Below are positions 44,483 through 53,476 of a DNA stretch of 64,000 nt, piece by piece. The notes under the pieces are model-generated. The model made no database searches. It was not told the origin of the DNA and saw nothing but the letters and a program-made list of their open reading frames with translations. The stretch spans positions 4,304,443 through 4,368,442 of the forward strand of contig NZ_JAHTIK010000001.1 in the NCBI RefSeq assembly GCF_025655475.1, in the 5' to 3' direction. Every line of letters starts with the position of its first letter. Position 1 is the stretch's first letter. The position numbers and the translations under genes are program-made. The stretch comes from Kitasatospora sp. DSM 101779. GTDB taxonomy: Bacteria > Actinomycetota > Actinomycetes > Streptomycetales > Streptomycetaceae.

Positions 44483-46189
44483 TCAGCCGTCCGCGAACCG
44501 CGCGGCCAGCTCCGCGCGGCGCACCTTGCCCGACCGCGTCCGCGGCAGCTCGGCCGCGAACTCCAGTCCGCGCGGCACGAACATGGGTGCCAGCCGCTCC
44601 GCGGCCCGCGCCAGCAGCTCGCCGCGCAGTCGGGCCGCCCCGGCCCCGCGCGGCGGCTCGTGACGGGTCGTCACCACCGCGTACGGCACCAGCCCGCCGG
44701 CCGGATCGGGACGCGGCACCACGGCCGCGTCCGCGACCTCCGGGTGCCCGCGCAGCACCGCCTCGATCTCCACCGGCGACACCCGGTGCCCGTACGACTT
44801 GAACACCTCGTCCAGCCGGCCGAGCAGCCGGATCGAGCCGTCCGCGCAGCGCTCGCCGACGTCGCCGGTCCGGTACAGGCCGTCGGCCAGCGCGGCGGCG
44901 GTGCGCTCCGGGTCGTCCGCGTAGCCGGCCATCAGACCGGCCGGGCGCTCGGCGAGGTCGAGGCAGACCTCGCCCGCCTCGCCCAGGGCGCCGGTCGCCG
45001 GGTCGCGCAGCACCACCGTCCAGCCGGGCAGCGGGTGCCCGAGCGGCGAGACGGGCGCCGGGTCGTCCGGGGTGCGGCCGATCAGCGCGGTGGCCTCGGT
45101 CTGCCCGTAGCCGTCCCGCACCTGCACCCGCCAGGCCGCGGCCACCGCCGCCGACACCTCCGCGGTCAGCTGCTCGCCCGCCGCGGTGGCCTCGCGCAGC
45201 CGGACGGCCGAGCGGGTGCGGTGCAGGTGCGGCAGCATCGCCCGCCAGGCGCTCGGCGGGGCGCAGAAGCTGTCCGCGCCGTGGTCGGCCAGCACTCCGG
45301 GCAGGACCTCCGGCGGCAGACCGCCGTCCGGCGGCGCCAGCACCACGGCCTCGGCCGTCCACGGGACGAAGAAGCTGCTCCAGGAGTGCTTCGCCCAGCC
45401 AGGGGCGGACAGGTTGAGGTGCCGGTCGCCCGGCCGCAGCCCGTTCCAGTACAGGCTGGACAGGTGGCCGACCGGATAGCTGGCGTGGGTGTGCTCGACC
45501 AGTTTCGGCAGCGAGGTGGTGCCCGAGGTGAAGTAGCAGAACGCCGGGTCCGCCGAGCGGGTCGGGCCGTCCGGCAGGAACGGCACCTGCGCGGAGCGGG
45601 TGTCCGGGTAGCGCGTCCAGCCGGCCGCCGGCCGGTCGGTGAGCGCGATCCGCAGCCCCGGCACCGGCAGGCCGCCCAGCAGCACGGCCGCCTCCTCGGA
45701 GCACAGCACGTGCCGGATCCGGCCGCGCCCGATCCGGTCCGCGGCCTCCTCCCGGGTCACGTCCTGGTACGAGGGCACCACCACCGCGCCCAGCTTCAGA
45801 CAGCCGAGCAGGCTCTCCCACAGCTCGGCGCGGGTGCCGAGCAGCAGCAGGACACGGTCGCCGCGGCGCACCCCGAGGCCGGCCAGCGCCACCGCCAGGG
45901 TGTCCGAGCGGGCCGACAGCTCGGCGAAGGACAACTCCTCGGCGACGCCCGTGCGGCCCTCGGCGTCCGGCGGGGAGAGCAGCCGCAGCGCAGGCAGCGG
46001 ATTGTCCGCGGCGACCACGTCGAACCACTCCAGCGCCCAGTTGAACTCCCGGGCGCGCGGCGGCCGGTGGGCGGCACAGGCCGCCGCCCGGTCGCCGCGC
46101 AGCTCCAGCAGCAGGTCGCGGGCCGCCCGGTACTCCTCGTGCGCGGCCGTCCGGCGGTGCGTCCACCAGGCCGCGGGGCGTCCGCTCAC
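44483..46189 (-). CDS. AMP-dependent acyl/amino-acid ligase
   Basis: 568 aa from GTG 46189, overlapping the stop of the fusion gene by 4 bp (GTGA). Adenylation motifs: FCYFTSGTTSLPKLVEHTH near residue 218 (P-loop), APGWAKHSWSSFFVPW, DGYGQTEAT near 363, YRTGDVGERCADGSIRLLGRLDEVFKSYGHRVSPVEIE, and RTRSGKVRR near 553 (catalytic Lys). It resembles medium-chain acyl-CoA or benzoate-CoA ligases and should activate a carboxylic acid as acyl-AMP and then a thioester. It is the last gene of the proposed glutamate-mutase cluster; no carrier protein is seen nearby, so CoA or a distant carrier would be the acceptor. Confidence 0.9.
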   Translation of the reverse strand: MSGRPAAWWTHRRTAAHEEYRAARDLLLELRGDRAAACAAHRPPRAREFNWALEWFDVVAADNPLPALRLLSPPDAEGRTGVAEELSFAELSARSDTLAVALAGLGVRRGDRVLLLLGTRAELWESLLGCLKLGAVVVPSYQDVTREEAADRIGRGRIRHVLCSEEAAVLLGGLPVPGLRIALTDRPAAGWTRYPDTRSAQVPFLPDGPTRSADPAFCYFTSGTTSLPKLVEHTHASYPVGHLSSLYWNGLRPGDRHLNLSAPGWAKHSWSSFFVPWTAEAVVLAPPDGGLPPEVLPGVLADHGADSFCAPPSAWRAMLPHLHRTRSAVRLREATAAGEQLTAEVSAAVAAAWRVQVRDGYGQTEATALIGRTPDDPAPVSPLGHPLPGWTVVLRDPATGALGEAGEVCLDLAERPAGLMAGYADDPERTAAALADGLYRTGDVGERCADGSIRLLGRLDEVFKSYGHRVSPVEIEAVLRGHPEVADAAVVPRPDPAGGLVPYAVVTTRHEPPRGAGAARLRGELLARAAERLAPMFVPRGLEFAAELPRTRSGKVRRAELAARFADG

Positions 46190-49100
46190 CGGGCGGCCCG
46201 CCCGGCCAGCATCCCGGCCGGCTCGGCCGTGGCCGACCGGGGCCGCGGCGCCGCCTCCGCCAGCAGGGCCTCGGCGATCGCGTCGGCGTCCCGGGTGAAG
46301 GCGCCCCACGGGCCCGGCCGGCCGCTGCCGACCTGGGTGAACCAGCGGGTGTGCTCGCTCGGGATGCCGAGCACGAACATCGTCCGCTCGATCCCGCCGT
46401 CCGCCCGCACCGGGTGGAACGGGGTGTCGGTGGTGGCCAGCCCACCGGTGTCGAACGCGCCGCCCGCCCAGGAGTTGACGAAGGTGCGGATCACCCCGTC
46501 GGCGAGCAGACCGCGGATCAGCGGGTCGCGGTCCGAGCGCAGGTCGGTGCTCGGCACCCGGGCGTCGACCAGCGCGTCCAGCCGGACCCGGGAGTCCTCG
46601 ACCTGCCCCGACTCGACGGTGAAGCAGCCCAGGTCGCGGTCGGCCCGGAAGCGGGCCGCCGGACCGACTGGCTCCAGCACCCCCGCCGCCAGCAGCGCCA
46701 GGAACTGCTCCGAGCGCTGCGCCGGCGGACCGGTGGAGATCACCGCCGCGACCGGGTTGAAGTCCGCCAGGAAGCGGCGGTGCGAGTCCGGGGTGAGCCC
46801 GCCGAAGTCCACCACCGAGCGGATGGTCGCCCGGACGTCGCGCAGCACGTCGCTCGCGGCCTTCACCGGGCCCTCGTAGTTGCCCAGGACGGCGTCGGCG
46901 AGGTCCTCGCGCAGCCAGTCGGCCAGCTCCTGCCGGTACTCGGCGGGGGAGGCGAACCGGCGGCCCGCGAACGGCCGGGCGAGGCGCCACAGCGCGTCCA
47001 GCGGCTCGCCGGCCGGCCCGAACCCCTCCGCCAGCACGGCCAGCGCGGCCGGGCTGGGCGGCTCCTCCCGGTGGACGGCCGCCGCCGCCTCGCCGAACTC
47101 CCGCTCGGCGTCCGGCCCGACGGCGTGCCGCAGCCGGGTGCCGAGCAGCACGATGTTCATCTCCGCGAGCAGCCACGGCAGCACCTGGGACTGGAAGTCC
47201 AGCGGCCCGGAGGCCCGCATCGCGGCCATCCGCTCCGGAGTGAACAGTCGCGCCCGGTAACGGAATTCGGCAGTCTTCTGGTTCCGGCCGCGGGTCAGCA
47301 GCGGAATGCCGCTGCGGGAGGCCGGGACGATCCTCGGCTCCCGGCCGCTCGGCAGGTAGCGCAGGCCGCCGCCCTCCGCGGGCAGGAACCGGCCGCCGCG
47401 GCCCAGCGTCAGCGCCGCGACCACGTCGTAGAAGGTCAGCCCCATGCCCAGGACACCCACGGTGGCGCCCGGCGGGACGGCGTCCAGCGGCATCTCGGCC
47501 GCCGAGTCGCCGACCACGTACCGCAGCGGCGGGTGCATCTCGGCGAAGTTCAGCCACTCGCGCTGCTGCTCGTCCAGCTCGTTGGTGGGATGGCCGGAGG
47601 CCAGCACCAGCCGGTCCACGGTGATCACGTCGCCGCGGTCCAGCCGCACCCGGTGCACCGGCTCGCCCGTGCCGTCCCCGGCCGGGCCGCGGTCGGTGGT
47701 GAGCGCCCTGGCCTTCACCGGACGGATCGTCAGCCCGGGCACCCGGGCGTCCAGCACCAGGCCGAGCACGAAGCGCAGGTACCGGCCGTAGACGACCCGC
47801 GGCGCGTAGCCCTCCGGGTCGGCGTTCTCCGGATCGGCGACGGCCCACCACTCGGCGAGGGTCGGGCCGGCGCCCGGTCTCGCCGGGCCGCCGTCGGACG
47901 GCCCCGAGAACATCGTGACCTCGCGCGCCGGGGTGTTCATCAGGAACCACGGGGACTGCTCCGGCCGCCAGATCCGGCCGGCCCCGATGCAGTACGGGTC
48001 CACCGCGGTGACCTCCACCGGCCGGGCGGGCGGCCGCTCGGCGCACCGGGCGACCAGCCGCTCCAGGATGGACAGGCCCCGCGGGCCGCCGCCGATCAGG
48101 CCGATCCGCAGCGGCTCGGGCGCGACCGGCGCGGCCACCGGCTCCGGGGCCTGCCGGGAGGCCTCCCGGTCGTGCTGCTCGGCGACCCGGCGGAGCATCA
48201 GCGACAGCCGGTTCGAGGTCATCGCCCCGGACCGGCCGACGGTCGCCAGCAGCGGCATCGCGCCGACCTCGGACCAGCGCAGCCGGCCGTCGTCGCCGAT
48301 GGTGCCGCGGGCCGCGCCCCGGTTGTCCGGGTGCAGGCAGTACGGGATGTCGAGGACGCCGCGGTGGAACGCCCGCAGCAGCGCGGTGCCGACGTCGTCG
48401 GAGAGCGACAGCACCGCGGTGATCAGGGCGCGCGCCTCCAACAGCACCTCGCCGGCCTCGCCGGAGCCCTCGCGCGGGGCGTCGGCCAGCTCACGGCGGG
48501 TGCGCCGGGCCTGCGCGGCGGCGGCCCGCAGCGCGGTCAGGTTCTCGGCCACGGTGGGGATCCGGTGCGCCTCGGTCTCGGTCTTGACGATGAGGCGCTC
48601 GGCGCCGCCGCGGACGGCGAGGTCGGCGCTGCGCTTGAGCAGCAGGCCGGCCCCGGCCACGCTCCGCGGGAAGACGCCCATGTACGTGTAGAGGACGACG
48701 TGCCGGTCGACGGTCGGCGGCAGCAGTTCCTCGGCGAGCAGGCGGAGGGCGGCGAGCGCCTCGACGTCCTGCTGCGGGCTGGTCTGCTGCGCGTAGCTGA
48801 GCGAGACGCTGGTCATGCCGTTCTGCGCGAAGAACAGGCACTCCAGCACCGACATCGCGACCAGCAGCGAGGGCGGGCAGAGCTGGCCGAGCAGGCAGCC
48901 GCCGAAGGACTCCAGGTGCGCGCGGATCCCGTTGGCGCGACTCTCCTCGGCGAGGAAGCGGGTGGCCTCCCGCCAGGCGGCGACCGACTCGGCGAGCGGT
49001 GTGCGGCCGTACGGCAGGCAGTACGAGACCGGGCCGCCCTCGCTGGTGCCCAGGCCCGCGGCGGCCATGGTGCGGAAGATCGCCCGTGGGTCGGCGGAGC

Positions 49101-49431
49101 CGTGCCGGACCTGCACCGGTGTGTGCCGGCCGGCCGCGGCGGCGACCTTGGCGGTGATCCGGGGGCCGTGCCCGACCAGCGGGAAGCCGTTCAGCGGCTT
49201 GCCGGCCCGGACGGCCGCGACGGCGGCGCTGTGGTCGCCGACCCGGGTGTAGCTGTCGAGGGTGATGGTGCCGACGGTGCGCTCGGCGAGCCCCGCCACG
49301 GCGGTCAGGCCGGCCGCCATCTCGCTGGGCACGGCCATGCCCATGCGGGGCTGGACGACGAGCTCGCCGGCGCCCGCGGCGGCGCGGACGTAGGAACCGA
49401 GGTCCGGTGGGGAGGCGGGTGAGCGGGTCAC
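46186..49431 (-). CDS. Glutamate mutase catalytic subunit fused to FAD/NAD(P)-binding domain
   Basis: 1081 aa from GTG 49431, overlapping the upstream B12-subunit stop (GTGA). Residues ~1-430 match methylaspartate (glutamate) mutase epsilon subunit: TPVQVRHGSADPRAIFRTM near 107, SEGGPVSYCLPYGRTPLAESV near 131, then FGGCLLGQLCPPSLLVAMSVLE and TSVSLSYAQQTSPQQDVEA. From ~444 a second enzyme starts with RIGLIGGGPRGLSILERLV, a dinucleotide-binding motif of the FAD/NAD(P)-binding_9 family. It continues to the end with WFLMNTPAREVTMFSG, VLASGHPTNEL, VGVLGMGLTFYDVVAAL and STGPPAQRSEQF. The first half should interconvert glutamate and 3-methylaspartate with adenosylcobalamin; the second may oxidise or hydroxylate the product. 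The fusion is unusual, and the pathway is unknown to me. Confidence 0.85.
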   Translation of the reverse strand: MTRSPASPPDLGSYVRAAAGAGELVVQPRMGMAVPSEMAAGLTAVAGLAERTVGTITLDSYTRVGDHSAAVAAVRAGKPLNGFPLVGHGPRITAKVAAAAGRHTPVQVRHGSADPRAIFRTMAAAGLGTSEGGPVSYCLPYGRTPLAESVAAWREATRFLAEESRANGIRAHLESFGGCLLGQLCPPSLLVAMSVLECLFFAQNGMTSVSLSYAQQTSPQQDVEALAALRLLAEELLPPTVDRHVVLYTYMGVFPRSVAGAGLLLKRSADLAVRGGAERLIVKTETEAHRIPTVAENLTALRAAAAQARRTRRELADAPREGSGEAGEVLLEARALITAVLSLSDDVGTALLRAFHRGVLDIPYCLHPDNRGAARGTIGDDGRLRWSEVGAMPLLATVGRSGAMTSNRLSLMLRRVAEQHDREASRQAPEPVAAPVAPEPLRIGLIGGGPRGLSILERLVARCAERPPARPVEVTAVDPYCIGAGRIWRPEQSPWFLMNTPAREVTMFSGPSDGGPARPGAGPTLAEWWAVADPENADPEGYAPRVVYGRYLRFVLGLVLDARVPGLTIRPVKARALTTDRGPAGDGTGEPVHRVRLDRGDVITVDRLVLASGHPTNELDEQQREWLNFAEMHPPLRYVVGDSAAEMPLDAVPPGATVGVLGMGLTFYDVVAALTLGRGGRFLPAEGGGLRYLPSGREPRIVPASRSGIPLLTRGRNQKTAEFRYRARLFTPERMAAMRASGPLDFQSQVLPWLLAEMNIVLLGTRLRHAVGPDAEREFGEAAAAVHREEPPSPAALAVLAEGFGPAGEPLDALWRLARPFAGRRFASPAEYRQELADWLREDLADAVLGNYEGPVKAASDVLRDVRATIRSVVDFGGLTPDSHRRFLADFNPVAAVISTGPPAQRSEQFLALLAAGVLEPVGPAARFRADRDLGCFTVESGQVEDSRVRLDALVDARVPSTDLRSDRDPLIRGLLADGVIRTFVNSWAGGAFDTGGLATTDTPFHPVRADGGIERTMFVLGIPSEHTRWFTQVGSGRPGPWGAFTRDADAIAEALLAEAAPRPRSATAEPAGMLAGRAAR

Positions 49432-49925
49432 GCGGCGGCCCGCTCGGTACAGGTGGCGGGCAGCTGGGCGAGGTACGACAGCAGCACGTCGGGCTTGGTG
49501 CCGTCGCTGTGCACCTGGTCGAAGCCGGCCGCCAGCAGCTCGGCGGTGCGCTGCTCGGCGCCGTCCGGCGAGATGCCCAGCAGGCCGCCGATGACCAGCG
49601 GGATGTCGCTGGTGCTGCGCTCGGCGCGCAGCGCACGGGCCGCCCGCAGGCCGTCCAGGTGGCCGTGGCCGTTGACGGAGCTGAACACCACCAGGTCGGG
49701 GCGGGTCAGCTGCGCGGTGTCGACGAGCAGCTGCTCCGGCACGCACGGGCCCAGGTTGAGCACCGAGTGGCCGTTCTCCTCCAGCAGCAGCTGCAGGTAC
49801 ACGAGGTTCCAGGTGTGCGCGTCGGAGGAGCCGGTGGTGAGCAGCACGCGGCGGCTCTCGGCGGGCTCCGGCGCGGCAGCGGCGGGGCGCAGCGGGTACG
49901 GCGTCAGGGTTCGGGTGGGCGACAT
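49428..49925 (-). CDS. B12-binding (glutamate mutase sigma-like) subunit
   Basis: 165 aa. A Pro-rich 25-residue lead is followed by a cobalamin-binding Rossmann domain. VLLTTGSSDAHTWNLVYLQLL carries the D-x-H of the DxHxxG base-off motif, but the Gly position is Asn. FSSVNGHGHLDGLRAARALR, PLVIGGLLG and GFDQVHSDGTKPDVL correspond to the SxL and GG blocks of MutS/GlmS. It should form the B12-carrying half of the mutase with the downstream fusion protein, which overlaps its stop by 4 bp. No MutL-type chaperone is nearby. ATG 49925 is preceded by GAGGAG. Confidence 0.85.
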   Translation of the reverse strand: MSPTRTLTPYPLRPAAAAPEPAESRRVLLTTGSSDAHTWNLVYLQLLLEENGHSVLNLGPCVPEQLLVDTAQLTRPDLVVFSSVNGHGHLDGLRAARALRAERSTSDIPLVIGGLLGISPDGAEQRTAELLAAGFDQVHSDGTKPDVLLSYLAQLPATCTERAAA

Positions 49926-50005
49926 GGCTACTCCTCGGGTGGCGACGGGGCTGTGCCGGGCGGGTACGGGCGCGGTCGCGGGTGACGGGCGCCCGTCGTG
50001 CGGCG

Positions 50006-50050
50006 GCCGGGTACCGGGGCGCCGTGGTGGGCGCGCCTCCGGTACCCGGC
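50006..50050 (-). terminator. Long hairpin between cupin and B12-subunit genes
   Basis: GCCGGGTACCGG (50006-50017) pairs with CCGGTACCCGGC (50039-50050), with further GC pairing inside. It separates the rhodanese-cupin part of the cluster from the mutase part and may be a full or partial terminator. Confidence 0.65.
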
Positions 50051-50068
50051 AGCGGTGCGGACGACGGG

Positions 50069-50485
50069 TCAGGCGCCGGCGCCGACCCCGGTGGTGATCT
50101 CGTCCGGCTCGGGCGTGCGGGCCGAGGCCGGGCGGGCCCGGACGGCGAGCACCGTGCAGCCCTCGGCGCTGGACATCTGATGCCGGGTGCCCGGCTCCTC
50201 CACGACGAGGTCGCCGCGGACGAAGCGGCGGCCGTCGCTGTGGTCGAGGACCCCGTCGAGGACGAGCATCAGCTCGTGGCCGAGGTGCTCGTGGAAGTCG
50301 CCGTGCGCGCCGGGCGGGAAGCGCAGCAGCAGGGCCGCAGAGTCCTCGCCCCGCTCCGCGTCCGGGCCCCACAGGACGACGAACTCGACGCCCACGCGGC
50401 CGGGTTCGGTCCACGGCACCCAGGGCAGGTCGGTCTGGTCGAAGCCGTTGCGCAGGACGTCGCGCATCACCGTCACGTCAGGCAC
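50069..50485 (-). CDS. Cupin-domain protein
   Basis: 138 aa. The cupin motif 1 is PPGAHGDFHEHLGHELMLVLDG (His, His, His, Glu), and motif 2 is VVEEPGTRHQMSS. It resembles ChrR-like or anti-sigma-factor-type cupins and dioxygenase-like cupins, so it binds a divalent metal. It overlaps the rhodanese stop by 8 bp, so the two are translated together. Possible roles are an oxygenase, isomerase or metal-sensing protein in the cluster; the sequence does not decide. Confidence 0.82.
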   Translation of the reverse strand: MPDVTVMRDVLRNGFDQTDLPWVPWTEPGRVGVEFVVLWGPDAERGEDSAALLLRFPPGAHGDFHEHLGHELMLVLDGVLDHSDGRRFVRGDLVVEEPGTRHQMSSAEGCTVLAVRARPASARTPEPDEITTGVGAGA

Positions 50486-51344
50486 GGGCCACCTCCGAGG
50501 CGCGGACGACGCCCCAGGGCAGCGGCCCGGAGACGATCGGGGCGCCGATCAGGGAGCCGAACTCCCGCCAGGCGCCGTCGTAGTTGGCGACGCCGGGGCG
50601 TCCGAGCAGCTCGCTCAGCACGAACCAGCTGTGCGCGGACCGCCAGCCGATCCGGCAGTAGACGACGGTCGGCGCGTCCTTGTCGAGCTGGCTGTAGAGC
50701 GCCTCCAGCTCCTCCGCGTCGCGGAAGGTGCCGTCCGGGCGGACGGTCGCGCTCCACGGGATGTGCTGGGCGGACTCGGCGTGGCCGGGCCGCACGCCCT
50801 GGTCGTCCGGGACGCCGGGCGGGGCGGTGCGCTCGCCGAGGTACTCCTCCAGGGAGCGGCAGTCCACCAGGTTGATCGCGCCGATGCCGCCGAGGACGGT
50901 GTCCCGGTGGGCGCGCAACGACTCCTCGACCGGGCGGACGGGGTACTCGACGGGCGTCCGGACGGGGGCCTCGACGGTCAGGTCGCCGCCGAGCGCCTCC
51001 CACCGCGCCCGGCCGCCGTCCAGCAGCCGCAGCTCGCGGTGGCCGTGCAGCCGGAACTGCCAGAAGCCGGCCGCGGCCCACCAGTTGCTGTTGCCGCTGT
51101 AGAACACGACCGTGTCGTCCGGACCGATGCCGTGCCGGCCGAGGAGGGCGGCGAACGCCTCCGGGCCGATCAGATCGCGGCGGACACGGTCCTGCAGGTC
51201 GGTCGTCCAGTCGAGGCTGACCGCCCCGGGTATCCGGCCGCCCGGGTTCGGGCCGCCGTCGGTGACCTCGACGAGGACCACGCCCTCGTCGGAGCCGTGA
51301 GCCCGGACCCAGTCGCAGTCGACCAGGACGCTCTCGCGGTCCAT
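50478..51344 (-). CDS. Two-domain rhodanese (sulfurtransferase)
   Basis: 288 aa. Two rhodanese domains: the N-terminal one (VLVEVTDGGPNPGGRIPGAVSLDW, VVFYSGNSNWWAA) lacks the catalytic Cys. The C-terminal one carries it in VVYCRIGWRSAHSW (Cys near 228; CRxGxR is the thiosulfate-sulfurtransferase type loop). It transfers sulfane sulfur to a thiol or other acceptor. Placed in the proposed biosynthetic cluster, it could supply sulfur. It overlaps the cupin gene. ATG 51344 has GAAGGGAGAAACG upstream. Confidence 0.9.
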   Translation of the reverse strand: MDRESVLVDCDWVRAHGSDEGVVLVEVTDGGPNPGGRIPGAVSLDWTTDLQDRVRRDLIGPEAFAALLGRHGIGPDDTVVFYSGNSNWWAAAGFWQFRLHGHRELRLLDGGRARWEALGGDLTVEAPVRTPVEYPVRPVEESLRAHRDTVLGGIGAINLVDCRSLEEYLGERTAPPGVPDDQGVRPGHAESAQHIPWSATVRPDGTFRDAEELEALYSQLDKDAPTVVYCRIGWRSAHSWFVLSELLGRPGVANYDGAWREFGSLIGAPIVSGPLPWGVVRASEVARA

Positions 51345-51412
51345 CGTTTCTCCCTTCGGATCGCTGGGCCGGCCGGACCGGCGGCCGAGGGCCGCCGGTC
51401 CGCCGGGTGCGG

Positions 51413-51961
51413 TCACCACCAGTAGGTGGGGTACTTGCCGATCGCGCCGATCCGGGAGGCCAGCAGGCCGACGAGGATCAGCAGGACGCTGCCCGCTGCG
51501 AGCAGCAGCAGGAACCGCGCCGGGGCCGGGTGCTGGACGACCACCAGCACCGCGGTGGCGGCGGCCGGGGCGTGGACGGCCCGCAGCACGCCCATCAGGC
51601 CGACCGACAGGCCGGCCGCGACCGAGGCCGTCCACAGCGAGTGGCCGGCGGCCGCGGCGGCCGCGTAGCCGATCACCGCTGAGCCGATCTGGCCGAGCAG
51701 CACGTTGCGCGGCTGGGCCGGCGGCAGGGCCGGGCTGGCGCAGATGATCATCGCGGTGGCGGCGAGCGGCGCGATCAGCAGCAGCGAGTCGGTCGCCCTG
51801 CCGATCGCCGCCAGCACCAGCAGCGACACGATGGTGGCGAGCGTGCCGGACACGGTGGCCCGGGTGCCGGCGAAGGCCGGCGCGCGGCCGCCGAGGCCGC
51901 CGCCGGACCCGGCGGCCGGGGCGGGGGCGGAGGCCGGCCGGTTGGCGGTCTGGTTCGTCAT
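51413..51961 (-). CDS. HPP-family membrane protein
   Basis: 182 aa. A disordered Pro/Gly N-terminus (1-35) is followed by four membrane helices (LATIVSLLVLAAIG, LLLIAPLAATAMIICA, VLLGQIGSAVIGYAAAAAAG, FLLLLAAGSVLLILVGLLAS). ALPPAQPRNVLLG and HAPAAATAVLVV are the conserved HPP-type loops. Some HPP proteins are proposed nitrite transporters in chloroplasts; the bacterial role is open. It lies between the haloperoxidase-like gene and the rhodanese gene in the same orientation. Confidence 0.82.
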   Translation of the reverse strand: MTNQTANRPASAPAPAAGSGGGLGGRAPAFAGTRATVSGTLATIVSLLVLAAIGRATDSLLLIAPLAATAMIICASPALPPAQPRNVLLGQIGSAVIGYAAAAAAGHSLWTASVAAGLSVGLMGVLRAVHAPAAATAVLVVVQHPAPARFLLLLAAGSVLLILVGLLASRIGAIGKYPTYWW

Positions 51962-51988
51962 GGTGTGTCAGCTCCCGTGGTGACGGCG

Positions 51989-53476
51989 TCAGTTGTGCGA
52001 GCCGTGGAGGAGGTCCATGGCCTTGCGGTGCACAACGCCGCCGATCTTGTGGCCCATCTCCAGGCCGGGACCGTTGTCGAAGCTCCAGTGCATGCCGCCG
52101 TAGATCCGGGAGATGCCGGCCTGCTCGGCGGCGGCGGTGAAGGTGGGCCAGCTGAGCTTCACGTCCACGGCCGGGGTCAGCCCGGGCTCGACGGTCGAGG
52201 TGCCGGCCTTGAACAGGTAAGAGTCGCCGAAGGAGTCCGTGCCGGTGAAGCGGCGGAGGAACTCGGCCGCGGCGCCGGAGAAGGTGGAGTGGCCGGAGAC
52301 GGTGGCGGGGAAGCCCGGCACCGCCACGTAGGCCCGCCAGTGCACGCCGTCCATGGTGACCGTGCCCTGGCCGGGACCGCCCCAGGCGCGGATCTGCTGG
52401 CCGCGCCGGTCGTAGGGCACCAGTGTGGACGGGCGGGCGAAGTCGAACTGCCGCTTGACCGCCCAGGAGCCGATTGCGGCGTCGCACTCGGCCATGTTGA
52501 GGCCGAAGAACAACGGCGCGTCCTCGTCGATGCCGTAGCCGTCGCGGGCCGACACGAACCGGGCCCAGGACTGCTGGGCGCCGGGCGGGGTGACGTCGTT
52601 GTCCAGCCAGAACTCGGCGATCGCCTTGTGCTCGTCGGTGAGGCCGGCGCTGATCTCCACCAGCTCCTCGATCGCGTCCGACATCCGGGTCGACGGGTAG
52701 GCCGGCGGCGCCGCCACGGTGAACTGGTCCGGCCGGCTCAGCGCGAACGGCGTCGTCACGGAGAACTGCGGGGTCAGGAACTTCTGCGTCTTGCCGCCGA
52801 CGATCAGCGGGGTCCAGTGCTCGGGCGCGGTGACCAGGGCGGGGTCGAAGGCGGCGACGGCCTGCGGCTGGTTCACCGCGGTGTAGCCGGTGGTGTCGAC
52901 GTAGCCGCCGCCCTGGTTCGCGCCGTCCTGGTGGCGGAAGTCGAGCACCGCCCGGGCCGTCCGGCGGCCGATGCCGGCCGGGGTGTTCGGGCCGGCCTGG
53001 GCGTTCGGGTCGTAGCCGAGACTGAGCATGAAGGAGTCCGCGGCGGCCGCCTGGTTCGGGAAGAGGTCGCGCATCGCGAGGTGCGCCGCGTAGCTGACGG
53101 CCTCGTTCTTGTTGGCGAGGGTGCGCTCGCGGCGCGGGCGGCGCAGCGAGCCGCCGAACCGGGTGCCGACGGCGCAGGAGTCGTAGCAGGCCCAGGCGTC
53201 GAATATCGCGTTGTGGATGACGGCCAGCGCCCGCGCGTTGATGGTCGCCGGGCCGAACACCGTGCCGGCGAGCTTGTACTCGGCGAGGATGGCGTCCATC
53301 ACGGCCTGGTTCCAGCGGACGATGACGCTGACCTGGTGCGCGCCCGGCGCGCGGCGGCCGGTCCGGGCCTCCGAGGCCCACGCGGTGGCGGGCAGGGCCA
53401 GCGCGCCGGCCACGCCGAGTCCGGCGGCGATGACCCGGCGGCGGGTGGTGTTTCGGGTGGGGAGGGGAAGGGTCAT
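51989..53476 (-). CDS. Vanadium-dependent haloperoxidase-like (PAP2) enzyme, Tat-exported
   Basis: 495 aa. The N-terminus NTTRRRVIAAGLGVAGALAL ending ATAWA is a twin-arginine signal, so it should be exported folded. Phosphate/vanadate-binding motifs of the PAP2 superfamily are present in order: KRQFDFARPSTLV near 342, FPATVSGHSTFSGA near 395 (SGH), and ISRIYGGMHWSFDNG near 460 (catalytic His). This is the layout of bacterial vanadium chloroperoxidase homologues, which oxidise halides with H2O2; phosphatase activity cannot be excluded. It is the first gene of the minus-strand cluster, facing the SARP gene. GAAGGAACGAC precedes the ATG. Confidence 0.88.
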   Translation of the reverse strand: MTLPLPTRNTTRRRVIAAGLGVAGALALPATAWASEARTGRRAPGAHQVSVIVRWNQAVMDAILAEYKLAGTVFGPATINARALAVIHNAIFDAWACYDSCAVGTRFGGSLRRPRRERTLANKNEAVSYAAHLAMRDLFPNQAAAADSFMLSLGYDPNAQAGPNTPAGIGRRTARAVLDFRHQDGANQGGGYVDTTGYTAVNQPQAVAAFDPALVTAPEHWTPLIVGGKTQKFLTPQFSVTTPFALSRPDQFTVAAPPAYPSTRMSDAIEELVEISAGLTDEHKAIAEFWLDNDVTPPGAQQSWARFVSARDGYGIDEDAPLFFGLNMAECDAAIGSWAVKRQFDFARPSTLVPYDRRGQQIRAWGGPGQGTVTMDGVHWRAYVAVPGFPATVSGHSTFSGAAAEFLRRFTGTDSFGDSYLFKAGTSTVEPGLTPAVDVKLSWPTFTAAAEQAGISRIYGGMHWSFDNGPGLEMGHKIGGVVHRKAMDLLHGSHN

